Source of the DNA: Corynebacterium otitidis ATCC 51513
Lineage (GTDB): Bacteria; Actinomycetota; Actinomycetes; Mycobacteriales; Mycobacteriaceae
Assembly (NCBI RefSeq): GCF_000296405.1
Contig: NZ_JH815193.1
Coordinates: 1-64,000, forward strand
DNA length: 64,000 nucleotides
Reading direction: 5' to 3'
Below, piece after piece: positions 10,988 to 19,959 of the stretch. The translations under genes and the position numbers were made by a program. A model generated the notes under the pieces. It searched no databases. It worked only from the letters and a program-made list of their open reading frames with translations, and had not been told where the DNA came from. Numbering within the stretch: position 1 is the first letter of the stretch; each line of letters begins with the position of its first letter.

Positions 10988-11644
10988 GTGAGCCACACGT
11001 TCGAGGTCACCAGCTCGAGGATCCTGCTCGAGGCGCCGATCATCGCGGTGCGCAGCGACGAGGTCACCATGCCCGGCGGCGGGAGCGCGACCCGCGAGGT
11101 CGTCGAGCACTTCGGCGCCACCGCCATCGCCGCGGTCGACGACGACGGGCGGGTCGCGATGGTGCGCCAGTACCGCCACACCGTCGGCCGGCGGCTCTGG
11201 GAGCTGCCCGCGGGCCTGCTCGACGTCGCGGGCGAGGACCCGCTCGACTGCGCGCGCCGCGAGCTCGTCGAGGAAGCCGGCCTTAAGGCGGAGAGCTGGG
11301 GGCTGTTGCTCGACCTCGTGCCCTCCCCGGGCTACGGCGCGGAGACGATCCGCGTGTTCCTCGCCAGGGGGCTGCGCCCCACCGAGCGGCCCGAGGCCGC
11401 CGAGGAGGAGGCTGACATGGAGCTCGAGTTCTGGGACCTCGACGAGGCGGTCAACGCCGCACTCGACGGCCGGGTGGTCAACTCGATTGCCGTGGCGGGC
11501 CTGTTCGCCGCCCGCGAGGTCCTTTCCGGCCGGCGCGAGCCGCGCAGCACCGACGAGCCCTTCGACCTGCGCCCCGAGGCGCTCGCCCGGCGGCGCCGGG
11601 CCGCCGGCGTCGAGCCGGACATGAAGCGGATCGACCACCCGTGA
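10988..11644 (+). CDS. Nudix hydrolase, ADP-ribose pyrophosphatase type
   Basis: 218 aa. The Nudix box core REL-VEEAGL is at about residues 93-101, preceded by [14 protein letters not shown], as in mycobacterial ADP-ribose pyrophosphatase. It probably cleaves ADP-ribose to AMP and ribose 5-phosphate. Start GTG 10988 follows AAGGGAG at good distance. The stop overlaps the GTG of xerD (GTGA), so the two are coupled. The same nudix-xerD pairing is common in corynebacteria. Confidence 0.88.
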   Translation: MSHTFEVTSSRILLEAPIIAVRSDEVTMPGGGSATREVVEHFGATAIAAVDDDGRVAMVRQYRHTVGRRLWELPAGLLDVAGEDPLDCARRELVEEAGLKAESWGLLLDLVPSPGYGAETIRVFLARGLRPTERPEAAEEEADMELEFWDLDEAVNAALDGRVVNSIAVAGLFAAREVLSGRREPRSTDEPFDLRPEALARRRRAAGVEPDMKRIDHP

Positions 11645-12561
11645 CCTCCCCGGCGGAGGCCTCCAAGCGCTGGCTGACGATGCTCGCCGTGGAGCGGGGC
11701 TTAAGCCGCAACACGGTGAGCAACTACCGCCGCGAGGCGGAGCGCTACTCCGCGTGGCTGAAGGAGGCGGGCATAGGCTCGCTCGACGAGGTCACCGCCC
11801 GCCACGTCGAGCGCTACGTCCTCGACCTGCGCCGCGGCGACGGCGATCGCCCGGGCCTGTCGGCCGCGTCGGCGAACCGGGCGCTTTCCGCGGTGCGGGG
11901 CCTGCACCGATTCGCCGCCGCGGAGGGGCTCGCGGCGCGCGACCCCGCCGCCGACGTGCGGCCGAGCCAGCCCGCCCGCCGCCTGCCGGAGACGCTCAGC
12001 ATCGACGAGGTCGAGCGGCTGCTCGCCGCGGCCGACCCCGACGAGGGCGCGGAGGGGCTGCGCGACCGCGCGCTTCTCGAGCTGCTCTACGCCACCGGCA
12101 TGCGGGTGAGCGAGGCGGTGGGCTTGAGCGTCGACGACGTCGCGGAGCTCTCCGGGGAGCTGCCGTTTCTCCAGGTGACGGGCAAGGGCGACAAGCAGCG
12201 CCTCGTGCCCGTCGGCTCGCAGGCGCTCGCCGCGCTCGAGGCGTACCTCGTGCGCGGACGCCCGGCGCTAGCGAAGGGCCGCGGCCCGGCGCTGTTTCTC
12301 AACCTGCGCGGCGGGCCGCTGTCGCGGCAGAGCGCCTGGTCGGTGATCAAGCAGCGCGCGGCTAAGGCCGGCATCGAGCGGGAGGTCTCCCCGCACACGC
12401 TGCGCCACAGCTTCGCGACCCACCTTCTTGAGGGGGGAGCCGACGTGCGCGTCGTGCAGGAGCTCTTAGGCCACGCGTCGGTGGCGACGACGCAGCTCTA
12501 CACGCACGTCACCGCGGAGAGCATGCGCGAGGCGTGGCGAATGGCGCACCCGCGCGCCTAG
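11641..12561 (+). CDS. xerD: Tyrosine recombinase XerD
   Basis: 306 aa. N-terminal SAM-like DNA-binding domain (about 1-90, [19 protein letters not shown]) and C-terminal catalytic domain. The catalytic Arg is in [12 protein letters not shown], the HxxR is in [15 protein letters not shown], the second His in [11 protein letters not shown], and the nucleophile Tyr in QLYTHV. With XerC it resolves chromosome dimers at dif. Its place next to a ParA homologue and scpAB is the standard corynebacterial arrangement, so it is housekeeping, not a mobile-element integrase. Confidence 0.95.
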   Translation: MTSPAEASKRWLTMLAVERGLSRNTVSNYRREAERYSAWLKEAGIGSLDEVTARHVERYVLDLRRGDGDRPGLSAASANRALSAVRGLHRFAAAEGLAARDPAADVRPSQPARRLPETLSIDEVERLLAAADPDEGAEGLRDRALLELLYATGMRVSEAVGLSVDDVAELSGELPFLQVTGKGDKQRLVPVGSQALAALEAYLVRGRPALAKGRGPALFLNLRGGPLSRQSAWSVIKQRAAKAGIEREVSPHTLRHSFATHLLEGGADVRVVQELLGHASVATTQLYTHVTAESMREAWRMAHPRA

Positions 12562-12682
12562 CGCGCGTCCGGGCCGCGGGCCGGGGCCTCGGCCCGCGGC
12601 GGAGGGCGGGCCGGTAGCCTGGCGGTGGCCGGCTGTTGGCTATTTTTTTACATCACGTGCACGCGAGCGAAGGGAAGTGGCC

Positions 12683-13558
12683 GTGAGCGAAGGGCAGTTG
12701 TTCGACTCCAGCGGTCTCGAGGTGGGGCTCACCGGCAGGCCCCGCCGGGAGATCCCCGAGCCCCGCCCGCTCGAGAAGCACGGTCCGGCGACGATTATCG
12801 CGATGTGCAACCAGAAGGGCGGGGTGGGCAAGACCACCTCGACGATCAACCTGGGGGCGTGCCTCGCGGACTACGGGCGGCGGGTGCTCATGGTCGACCT
12901 CGACCCGCAGGGCGCGCTCTCGGCTGGGCTGGGGATCCAGCACGACGAGCTCGACGTCACGGTCTACAACCTGCTGGTCGGCGACGACGTCGACGTCCGG
13001 GAAGTCCGCCACCGCACCGCGATCAAGGATTTGGACTTGATTCCGGCGAATATCGACCTGTCGGCCGCGGAGATCCAGATGGTCAACGAGGTGGGCCGCG
13101 AGCAGACCCTGGCCCGGGCGCTGCGCCCGGTGATGGGGGAGTACGACTACATCATCATCGACTGCCAGCCCTCGCTGGGGCTGCTCACGGTCAACGCGCT
13201 GGCCTGTGCGCAGGGGGTGCTCATCCCCATGGAGTGCGAGTTCTTCTCGCTGCGCGGCCTGGCGCTTCTCACCGACACGGTGGAGAAGGTCCGCGACCGG
13301 CTGAACTTCAACCTCGAGATCCTGGGCATCTTGGTGACGATGTTCGACCGGCGCACCTCGCACAGCCGGGAGGTGATGTCGCGGGTCATCGAGGTCTTCG
13401 GGGACACGGTCTTCGACTCGGTGATCACGCGCACGGTGCGCTTCCCGGAGACGTCCGTGGCGGGCGAGCCGATCACGACGTGGGCGCCGCGCTCGCAGGG
13501 CGCGGAGCAGTACCGGCAGTTCGCCCGCGAGGTCGTCGAGCGCGTCGAGGGGGACTAG
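12683..13558 (+). CDS. pldP: ParA-family ATPase (PldP-like)
   Basis: 291 aa with the deviant Walker A KGGVGKTT (about residues 50-57), the ParA switch segment MVDLDPQGALSAGLG and DYIIIDCQPSLG. A basic/disordered N-terminus of about 40 residues precedes the ATPase. There is no parB next to it. In C. glutamicum the ParA-like protein encoded at this position (PldP) affects division-site placement, not origin segregation. GTG 12683 was chosen because GAAGGGAAG ends 6 nt upstream; the GTG at 12677 would touch the ribosome site. It is followed after 7 nt by scpA. Confidence 0.87.
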   Translation: MSEGQLFDSSGLEVGLTGRPRREIPEPRPLEKHGPATIIAMCNQKGGVGKTTSTINLGACLADYGRRVLMVDLDPQGALSAGLGIQHDELDVTVYNLLVGDDVDVREVRHRTAIKDLDLIPANIDLSAAEIQMVNEVGREQTLARALRPVMGEYDYIIIDCQPSLGLLTVNALACAQGVLIPMECEFFSLRGLALLTDTVEKVRDRLNFNLEILGILVTMFDRRTSHSREVMSRVIEVFGDTVFDSVITRTVRFPETSVAGEPITTWAPRSQGAEQYRQFAREVVERVEGD

Positions 13559-13565
13559 CGCCGCC

Positions 13566-14378
13566 GTGGCGGAACCTACGAACGCCGCCGCGGGCGAGGG
13601 TGGTTTCCGCGTCGCGCTGGCGAACTTCACCGGCCCGTTCGACCTGCTTCTGCAGCTCATCGGGCAGCGCAAGATGGACATCACCGAGGTCGCGCTCGCC
13701 GAGGTGACCGACGAGTTCATCGCCTACACCAAGGAGCTCTCCCGGGAGGCTCGGCTCGAGGAGACCACCGAGTTCCTCCTCGTCGCCGCCACACTCGTGG
13801 ACTTAAAGGCCGCCAGGCTCCTGCCGCGCGGGGAGGTCGACGACGAGGACGACCTCGAGCTGCTCTCCAGGCGGGACCTGCTTTTTGCGAGACTTCTGCA
13901 GTACCGCGCCTACCAGCAGGTCGCCGCGACATTCGCGCGCTGGCAGCGCGCCGCCCGGCGCGCCTACCCGCGCCAGGTGGCCTTAGAGGAGCGGTTCGTC
14001 GACCTCGTGCCGCCGGTGCGGCTTGGCCACGACAAGGACTCGTTCGCGCGGCTCGCGGCGGCGTCGCTGCGCCGCGACCCGCCCGACGAGGTCGAGACGG
14101 ATCACGTGCACCGCCCTGCGGTCTCCGTGCCGGAGCAGGCCGGCCGGCTGCTTTCGGGGCTGAAGGCCGCGGGGCCGGGCTCGTGGCTGAGCTTCGGGGA
14201 GCTGTGCGCCGACTGCGCGGCGTCGATGGAGGTGGTGGGCCGGTTCCTCGCGCTGCTCGAGCTCTACAAGGCCCGCGCCGTGGAGGCCGAGCAGCCCGAG
14301 CCGCTCGGCGCGCTCGACGTGAGCTGGACCGGGCTGGATGTCGACCCCGCGGTCGTCGCGGCGGCGAACTGGGACTAG
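13566..14378 (+). CDS. scpA: Segregation and condensation protein A
   Basis: 270 aa, the kleisin subunit of the SMC-ScpAB condensin. The N-terminal signature (FTGPFDLLLQLIGQRKMDI) and the EFLLVAATLVDLKAARLLP helix are typical. The C-terminus has the winged-helix-like region that closes on the SMC head. Start GTG 13566 lies 7 nt after the parA stop, so it is in the same operon. scpB follows after one intervening sulfurtransferase gene. Confidence 0.92.
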   Translation: MAEPTNAAAGEGGFRVALANFTGPFDLLLQLIGQRKMDITEVALAEVTDEFIAYTKELSREARLEETTEFLLVAATLVDLKAARLLPRGEVDDEDDLELLSRRDLLFARLLQYRAYQQVAATFARWQRAARRAYPRQVALEERFVDLVPPVRLGHDKDSFARLAAASLRRDPPDEVETDHVHRPAVSVPEQAGRLLSGLKAAGPGSWLSFGELCADCAASMEVVGRFLALLELYKARAVEAEQPEPLGALDVSWTGLDVDPAVVAAANWD

Positions 14379-14390
14379 GCGAGGGGTTCC

Positions 14391-14396
14391 TATACT
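14391..14396 (+). promoter_or_regulatory. Leaderless promoter of the sulfurtransferase
   Basis: TATACT, a near-perfect -10 hexamer, ends 7 nt before ATG 14404. This promoter would also drive scpB, rluB, cmk and der. Confidence 0.75.
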
Positions 14397-14403
14397 GGCC
14401 GGC

Positions 14404-15228
14404 ATGGCTGCGATCATCGACGTCTCCCAGCTGCCCCGGCTGCGCCGGCGCGCGACGCTCCTGCACGCGACGATGGGCGGGCACGCCCCCACCGTCGGGA
14501 TCCCCGGCGCGCTGCCCGCCGACTTGGAGGGCGACTTCTCCGACCCGGAGAGCCCCCTGCCGCACACGGTGCCCGCCGACCCGAAGGCCCCCTTCGAGGC
14601 GCGCGGCATCTCTAGCGACACGCCGGTGATCATCTACGACGAGCAGGGCGGCGTGCCCGCGGCGCGCGTGTGGTGGCTCGCGAAGGTCGCGGGCCTGACC
14701 AACGCCGCGGTCCTCGACGGGGGCCTTCGGGCGTGGCTCGACTCGGGCCGCGAGACCGGCGAGCTCGCCGATCTCTCGAGCGTGGGGAAGCCGGGCTCGA
14801 TCGACGCGGCGCCCGAGTGGGAGCGCCTCGTCGACGCCCAGGGTGTGAAGTCCGCGCTGGGGGAGTACAACCACGTCGTCGTCGACGTGCGCCCGCCGGC
14901 GGTGTTCCGCGGCGACGGCCCGGCCCACCCGGCGCTGCGCTCCGGGCACATCCCCGGCTCGGTGAACCTGCCGCTCGGCGAGTTCTACTCGAAGCCCGGG
15001 TACTTCAAGGGCTTCGACGAGCTGCGCGACACGCTCGAGCCGGTCGCGGGCCCGGCCGGGGCGATCGTTTTCACGTGCGGCTCAGGCGTGTCGGCGTGCG
15101 TGGGCGCGCTCGCGGCGAACGTCGCGGGCTATGGCGACGTGCAGGTCTACGAGGGCTCGTGGAGCGAGTGGGGGCACCGCTCGCAGGACGAGGCGGAGTT
15201 CCCCGTCGAGACCGGGCCCGCGGCGTGA
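14404..15228 (+). CDS. Rhodanese-type sulfurtransferase, two domains
   Basis: 274 aa, cytosolic. Two rhodanese domains: an inactive N-terminal one (about 1-125, with VIIYDEQGGVPAARVWWLAK, no Cys in the loop) and an active C-terminal one with the catalytic loop CGSGVSAC (about 224-231). The CGSGVSA form resembles 3-mercaptopyruvate sulfurtransferases more than classical thiosulfate rhodaneses. The start is set by the leaderless promoter; the longer upstream reading frame has no ribosome site. The stop overlaps the scpB GTG. Confidence 0.86.
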   Translation: MAAIIDVSQLPRLRRRATLLHATMGGHAPTVGIPGALPADLEGDFSDPESPLPHTVPADPKAPFEARGISSDTPVIIYDEQGGVPAARVWWLAKVAGLTNAAVLDGGLRAWLDSGRETGELADLSSVGKPGSIDAAPEWERLVDAQGVKSALGEYNHVVVDVRPPAVFRGDGPAHPALRSGHIPGSVNLPLGEFYSKPGYFKGFDELRDTLEPVAGPAGAIVFTCGSGVSACVGALAANVAGYGDVQVYEGSWSEWGHRSQDEAEFPVETGPAA

Positions 15229-15773
15229 CGGAGCCGGTCTCCAGGCTGCGCAGCGCGATCGAGTCGATCCTCCTCGTCGTCGACGAGCCCGCCCCCGTCG
15301 AGGCGATCGCCCGGGCGCTCGACGCGCCCGAGGGCGACGTGCGCGCGGAGCTCGACGCGATCGGGGAGGAGCTCCGCGCGCGCGGCAGCGGGGCGGTGTT
15401 GCGCGGCGGCGAGGAGGGCTACCGGCTCTACACGAGCCCCGACAACGCCGAGGCCGTCGAGGCGTTCCTCGTCTCCGGCTCGCGCTCGAGGCTCTCGCGC
15501 GCCGCGCTGGAGACCCTCGCGGTGGTCGCCTACCGGCAGCCCGCGACCCGCGCGCAGGTCGCCGCGGTGCGCGGCGTCAACGTCGACGGGGTGATGCGCA
15601 CCCTCAACCAGCGCGGCCTCATCCGCGAGACCGAGGAGCCCGAGGGCCACGCCCGCCGCTACGAGACGACCGCGCTGTTCCTCGAGCAGCTGGGCATCTC
15701 CTCGCTCGAGGAGCTGCCCGACCTCGCGCCGCTTTTGCCCGACGTCGACCTCATCGACGAGGAGGACGAGTAG
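15225..15773 (+). CDS. scpB: Segregation and condensation protein B
   Basis: 182 aa, winged-helix dimer partner of ScpA in the SMC complex. The sequence shows the ScpB features LRSAIESILLVVDEPAPVEA at the start, then LSRAALETLAVVAYRQPATR and VDGVMRTLNQRGLI. Start GTG 15225 overlaps the sulfurtransferase stop (GTGA), giving translational coupling. The acidic C-terminal tail (LPDVDLIDEEDE) is common in this family. Confidence 0.92.
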   Translation: MTEPVSRLRSAIESILLVVDEPAPVEAIARALDAPEGDVRAELDAIGEELRARGSGAVLRGGEEGYRLYTSPDNAEAVEAFLVSGSRSRLSRAALETLAVVAYRQPATRAQVAAVRGVNVDGVMRTLNQRGLIRETEEPEGHARRYETTALFLEQLGISSLEELPDLAPLLPDVDLIDEEDE

Positions 15774-15918
15774 CGGCGCGTAGTTGGGGTAGGATCCCAC
15801 ACGGCCGCGCCCCGAGCCGACGCGGCCGCGCGCCCGGGCGGGGAAAAGGACCCGCCGGCGGGCGCGACGACGGGGCGCGATAATCGAACACGACACTTGG
15901 CAGAAACGGAGTATTCCC

Positions 15919-16770
15919 GTGACTGATTCCGCTCGCCGCGATGGCACACCGGGAGGCCCGCCGAGGCCCGACGACGTGCAGCCCAACCTCGCGGCCTCGA
16001 ATCGCCAGCACCCCGACACCGCCGCCGCGGAGCCCGCGGAGCCGATCCGGCTGCAGAAGGCGCTCTCCCGCGCGGGCGTGGCCTCCAGGCGCCACGCCGA
16101 GGCCCTCATCGACGCCCGCCGCGTCGAGGTCAACGGCCGCACCGTCGAGCGCCAGGGCATGCGCGTCGACCCCAACCGCGACGTCATCCGCGTCGACGGG
16201 GTGCGCGTGAACACCAACGAGAACCACGAGTACTTCGTGCTCAACAAGCCGCGCGGCATGCTCTCCACCATGTCCGACGAAAAGGGCCGGCCCTGCATCG
16301 GCGACGTCGTCGGCGAGCGGGTCGCCGCCGGCCAGCGGCTCTTCCACGTCGGGCGGCTCGATGCCGACACCGAGGGCCTCATCCTGCTCACCAACGACGG
16401 GGAGCTCGCCCACCGTCTCACCCACCCGAAGTGGGAGGTGGAGAAGACCTACCTCGCCGAGGTCCTCGGCGAGGCGACCAAGCAGACGGTCAAGGCCCTT
16501 ACCGCCGGCGTCGAGCTCGACGACGGGCCCGCCAAGGCCGACGAGGCGGCCGTCATCGACGTCAACGAGGGCCGCTCGATCATCCGGGTGACCCTCCACG
16601 AGGGCCGCAAGCACATCGTGCGCCGCCTGCTTAAAGAACTGGGCTTCCCCGTCCAGCGGCTGGTGCGCACGAAGATCCACACGGTGCAGCTCGGCGAGCA
16701 GAAGCCGGGCCGGATGCGCGCCCTCAACTCCGCGGAGCTGCGCAGCCTCTACAAGGCGGTGGGAATGTGA
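15919..16770 (+). CDS. rluB: 23S rRNA pseudouridine synthase RluB type
   Basis: 283 aa. A disordered N-terminus (about 1-35, Pro/Arg-rich) is followed by an S4 domain (IRLQKALSRAGVASRRHAEA, about 38-90) and the RsuA/RluB catalytic domain with the active-site Asp in GRLDADTEGLILLTNDGEL. It isomerises a uridine in the 23S peptidyl-transferase region. GTG 15919 has ACGGAG 8 nt upstream. The 145-nt gap before it holds possible -10 boxes (TAGGAT near 15791, GATAAT near 15890), so it may have its own promoter. Confidence 0.92.
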   Translation: MTDSARRDGTPGGPPRPDDVQPNLAASNRQHPDTAAAEPAEPIRLQKALSRAGVASRRHAEALIDARRVEVNGRTVERQGMRVDPNRDVIRVDGVRVNTNENHEYFVLNKPRGMLSTMSDEKGRPCIGDVVGERVAAGQRLFHVGRLDADTEGLILLTNDGELAHRLTHPKWEVEKTYLAEVLGEATKQTVKALTAGVELDDGPAKADEAAVIDVNEGRSIIRVTLHEGRKHIVRRLLKELGFPVQRLVRTKIHTVQLGEQKPGRMRALNSAELRSLYKAVGM

Positions 16771-17513
16771 CCGACAACGACAAGACCCTAAGCAACGCCC
16801 CCGGCGGCGGGCTGCTCGTCGCGATCGACGGGCCGTCCGGCACCGGCAAGTCGACGACCTCGCGCGCGCTCGCCGAGCGGCTCGGCGCGAAGTACCTCGA
16901 CACCGGCGCGATGTACCGCGTCGCGACGCTCTTCACCCTGCGCTCCGCGATCGACCCGCAAGATGCGGACGCCGTCGTCGCGGCGACCCGCGACCTGCCC
17001 GTCGAGGTGAGCGACGACCCCGCCTCCCACGACGTGCTGCTTGCCGGGGAGAACGTCGCCGACGAGATCCGCGGCCCCGAGGTCACCGCCAACGTCTCCG
17101 CGGTCGCGGCGATCCCCGAGGTGAGAGACAACCTCGTCGCCCTGCAGCGCGAGCTCGCCCACAACACCGGGCGCATCGTCGTCGAGGGCCGCGACATCGG
17201 CACCGTGGTTCTGCCCGACGCGCCGGCGAAGGTGTTCCTCACCGCCTCGGCGCAGGTGCGCGCCAAGCGCCGCTTCGACCAGGACACCCGCGCCGGGCGC
17301 GACGTCGCCTACGAGGACGTCCTCGCCGACGTCAAGCGCCGCGACCGCGCGGACTCGACGAGGGAGTCCTCCCCGCTGCGCGCCGCGAACGACGCGACCG
17401 TGGTGGACACCTCGCACTTAAGCCCCGCGGAGGTGCTCGACCGGCTGGTCGGCATCGTCGCGGACTCGGCCAGCCCCGCGCCGCGGGACGGAAGGGAGGC
17501 GCCCCGTGACTAG
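16767..17513 (+). CDS. cmk: Cytidylate kinase
   Basis: 248 aa; phosphorylates CMP/dCMP with ATP. The P-loop GPSGTGKST (about 21-29) is followed by [12 protein letters not shown], the family signature, and [11 protein letters not shown] with the NMP-binding residues. Length is slightly above the roughly 225-aa family average because of N- and C-terminal tails. GTG 16767 overlaps the rluB stop, and the 3' end overlaps der by 8 nt. The rluB-cmk-der order is standard in Actinobacteria. Confidence 0.94.
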   Translation: MTDNDKTLSNAPGGGLLVAIDGPSGTGKSTTSRALAERLGAKYLDTGAMYRVATLFTLRSAIDPQDADAVVAATRDLPVEVSDDPASHDVLLAGENVADEIRGPEVTANVSAVAAIPEVRDNLVALQRELAHNTGRIVVEGRDIGTVVLPDAPAKVFLTASAQVRAKRRFDQDTRAGRDVAYEDVLADVKRRDRADSTRESSPLRAANDATVVDTSHLSPAEVLDRLVGIVADSASPAPRDGREAPRD

Positions 17514-19005
17514 GGACGCGGACAACGACCAGGAGACCGGCTTCGAGGAGCCGCGCGACGGCGGCGGCTGGGCCGCCCAGGACTTCGATGTCAGCGAGTT
17601 CGGCGGCTTCGACTTCCCCGAGGAGTCCGACGAGGACTCGTGGCGCGAGGTCGAGGAGTCCTTCGGCGTCGAGCACGCCCCGAAGGAGAAGCTCTTCACC
17701 GTCGCGATCGTCGGGCGCCCCAACGTCGGCAAGTCCTCGCTGGTCAACCGGGTGCTCGCCCGCCGCGAGGCCGTCGTCGAGGACACCCCCGGCGTGACGA
17801 GGGACCGCGTGTCCTACCTCGCGGAGTGGCAGACCACGCGCTTCTGGGTGCAGGACACCGGCGGCTGGGACCCCAACGCCAAGGGCATCTTCGGCGCCGT
17901 GGCCCGCCAGGCGGAGGCCGCGATGGCCACCGCCGACGCGCTCGTCTTCGTGCTTGATGCGAAGGTCGGCGTCACCGAGACCGACGCCGTCATGGCCGAG
18001 AAGCTCCGCCGCGCCGACCAGCCCGTCTTCGTCGTGGCGAACAAGTTCGACTCCGACCAGCAGTACGGCGACGTCGCGGAGCTCTACTCGCTGGGCCTGG
18101 GCGAGGTCTACCCGGTCTCGGCGCTGCACGGCCGGGGTGCTGCCGACCTGCTCGACGCGGTCGTCGCGTCGTTTAGCGGCACCCCGCGCGCCGGCGAGCT
18201 CGAGGAGGGCCCGCGGCGCGTCGCGCTCGTCGGCAAGCCGAACGTCGGCAAGTCCTCGCTGCTCAACAAGATCTCCGGCGGGGACCGCTCCGTCGTCGAC
18301 GACGCCTCCGGCACGACCGTCGACCCGGTCGACGAGATCGTCCAGCTCGACCGGCGCGCCTGGCGCTTCGTCGACACGGCGGGCCTGCGCAAGAAGGTGA
18401 AGAACGCCTCGGGGCACGAGTACTACGCCTCGCTGCGCACCCGCGGCGTCATCGACGCCGCCGAGGTGTGCGTCGTGCTCATCGACGCCTCCGAGCCGGT
18501 CTCCGAGCAGGACCAGCGCGTCATCAACATGGTGCTCGACGCCGGCAAGGCCCTCGTCTTGGCGTTCAACAAGTGGGACACCGTCGACGAGGAGCGCCGC
18601 TTCGAGCTCGAGCGGGAGATCGACCTGCAGCTGCAGAGCCTGCCGTGGGTGACGCGGGTGAATATCTCCGCGCTCACCGGCCGCGCGCTCAACAAGATCG
18701 AGCCCGCGATGATCGAGGCCCTAGAGAACTGGGACGAGCGGGTGCCCACCGGGAAGCTCAACTCGTGGGTGCGCGACACCATCGCGAAGAACCCGCCGCC
18801 GATGCGCAACAACCGGCTGCCGCGGATCCTCTTCGCAACGCAGGCCTCGACCCGCCCGCCGACGATCGTGCTGTTTACCACCGGCTTCCTCGATGCCGGC
18901 TACCGCCGCTACCTCGAGCGGCAGTTCAGGGAGTCCTTCGGCTTCCACGGCACCCCGGTGCGCATCGCCGTGCGCGTCCGCGAGCGCCGCGGCAAGAAGA
19001 AGTAG
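17506..19005 (+). CDS. der: Ribosome-associated GTPase Der (EngA)
   Basis: 499 aa with two GTPase domains in tandem and a C-terminal KH-like domain; needed for 50S subunit assembly. The first P-loop is GRPNVGKSS (about residue 71), the second GKPNVGKSS (about residue 245), each followed by its DTAG-type and NKxD motifs (DTGGWD/ANKFD and DTAGL/FNKWD). An acidic N-terminal extension of about 60 residues precedes the first domain, as in other corynebacteria. It is the last gene of the run; a bidirectional terminator follows. Confidence 0.95.
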   Translation: MTRDADNDQETGFEEPRDGGGWAAQDFDVSEFGGFDFPEESDEDSWREVEESFGVEHAPKEKLFTVAIVGRPNVGKSSLVNRVLARREAVVEDTPGVTRDRVSYLAEWQTTRFWVQDTGGWDPNAKGIFGAVARQAEAAMATADALVFVLDAKVGVTETDAVMAEKLRRADQPVFVVANKFDSDQQYGDVAELYSLGLGEVYPVSALHGRGAADLLDAVVASFSGTPRAGELEEGPRRVALVGKPNVGKSSLLNKISGGDRSVVDDASGTTVDPVDEIVQLDRRAWRFVDTAGLRKKVKNASGHEYYASLRTRGVIDAAEVCVVLIDASEPVSEQDQRVINMVLDAGKALVLAFNKWDTVDEERRFELEREIDLQLQSLPWVTRVNISALTGRALNKIEPAMIEALENWDERVPTGKLNSWVRDTIAKNPPPMRNNRLPRILFATQASTRPPTIVLFTTGFLDAGYRRYLERQFRESFGFHGTPVRIAVRVRERRGKKK

Positions 19006-19040
19006 CCTCCCGGCCCGGCCCGCCCTCGGCGGGAGCGAGA

Positions 19041-19100
19041 GCCCCGGCCCCTCGACCCGGCGCCCCTGAGCGGGCGCCCGGCGGGGGCCGGGGCCCTTTC
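19041..19100. terminator. Bidirectional terminator between der and the methyltransferase
   Basis: GCCCCGGCCCC at 19041-19051 pairs with GGGGCCGGGGC at 19084-19094, with a smaller internal stem; CCTTTCT follows on the plus strand. It sits between converging genes. Confidence 0.82.
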
Positions 19101-19882
19101 TATTGCGCGGCGCGGCGCAGCACGAACGCGTCGGTGCGGTAGGGAAGCGCGACAGCCTCGTCCTCGCTGAGTCCCGTGTGCTCGAAGAAGTACCACTCGA
19201 GGTTCGACTCGACGCGGCTTCTTATCTCCTCGCCGGAGCGCAGCCAGTAGGAGCGGGTGCGGGTGAGCTCCACGAGGTCGGCGAAGGTCTTCTCCTGCGC
19301 CCAGCGCAGCCTCAGGGTCTCCGCGACGCGCCACGGCCCGGCGGTCTTCGGCACGAAGCCCTCGGCGAGCACGTCGCCGGAGTGCATGATCCGGGCGAGC
19401 CGAAGCACCCAGGGGTCCGCGACGTCGATGGTGTTCCACGCGAGCACGACGACCCCGCCGGGGCGCACCACCCGGTCGAGCTCCCGGCAGGCGGCGGCGT
19501 GCTCGAGCCAGTGCCACGTCTGCGCGCACGCCGCCGCGTCGACCGAGGCGTCGGCGAGCGGCAGCGCCTCGGCGCGGGCCCGCACCGCCGGAATACCCGC
19601 GCTGCCTCGAAGGAAGCCGGCCATCTCGGCGCTGGGGTCGAGGCCTAAGACCCGGTGGCCGCGCCTCGCGAGCGGCGCGGCGAGCTTGCCCGTGCCCGCG
19701 CCGACGTCGAGGACGACCTGTCGCCCTGAGAGCAGGTCGAGGACCTCGTCCGGGTAGCCGGGGCGCGCGTCGTCGTAGGCGCGGGGCGAGCCGACGAAGG
19801 CGCCGGCGGAGCGGGCGCGCTGCGCCGTGGAGCGGAAGCGCGGCTGCGCCTGCCGCGAGCGGCGGCCGGCCGGTTTAGCCAT
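19100..19882 (-). CDS. Class I SAM-dependent methyltransferase (UbiE/Methyltransf_11-like)
   Basis: 260 aa. The first 35 residues are basic. The SAM-binding motif I is VVLDVGAGTGKLAAPLARRG (about 55-75), motif II is LGLDPSAEM, and the PLADASVDAAACAQTWHWLE stretch is typical of the Methyltransf_11 fold. The substrate cannot be deduced. It is a single gene facing der, with no obvious partner. The adjacent siderophore locus points the other way across a 100-nt gap. Confidence 0.82.
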   Translation of the reverse strand: MAKPAGRRSRQAQPRFRSTAQRARSAGAFVGSPRAYDDARPGYPDEVLDLLSGRQVVLDVGAGTGKLAAPLARRGHRVLGLDPSAEMAGFLRGSAGIPAVRARAEALPLADASVDAAACAQTWHWLEHAAACRELDRVVRPGGVVVLAWNTIDVADPWVLRLARIMHSGDVLAEGFVPKTAGPWRVAETLRLRWAQEKTFADLVELTRTRSYWLRSGEEIRSRVESNLEWYFFEHTGLSEDEAVALPYRTDAFVLRRAAQ

Positions 19883-19940
19883 CGCTAACCACTCCCTGAG
19901 CTAGAGCTTTGGTTTCCTTGTGCATTCAAACAGAAGGATG

Positions 19941-19959
19941 ATAAGTTGAGGTAACGCTT
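19941..19959 (+). promoter_or_regulatory. Weak DtxR-box-like site upstream of the siderophore locus
   Basis: ATAAGTTGAGGTAACGCTT shares about 11 of 19 positions with the DtxR consensus TTAGGTTAGGCTAACCTAA, better in its left and centre than on the right. Iron control through DtxR would be expected for this operon, but the match is poor and may itself have degraded. Confidence 0.3.

Noticed and set aside
11641-12561. xerD as integrase of a mobile element
   Set aside because: It sits in the conserved corynebacterial nudix-xerD-parA-scpA order and has no attachment site or cargo genes.
12683-13558. ParA as part of a plasmid or origin partition system
   Set aside because: No parB or parS-like repeats nearby; the context matches chromosomal PldP.
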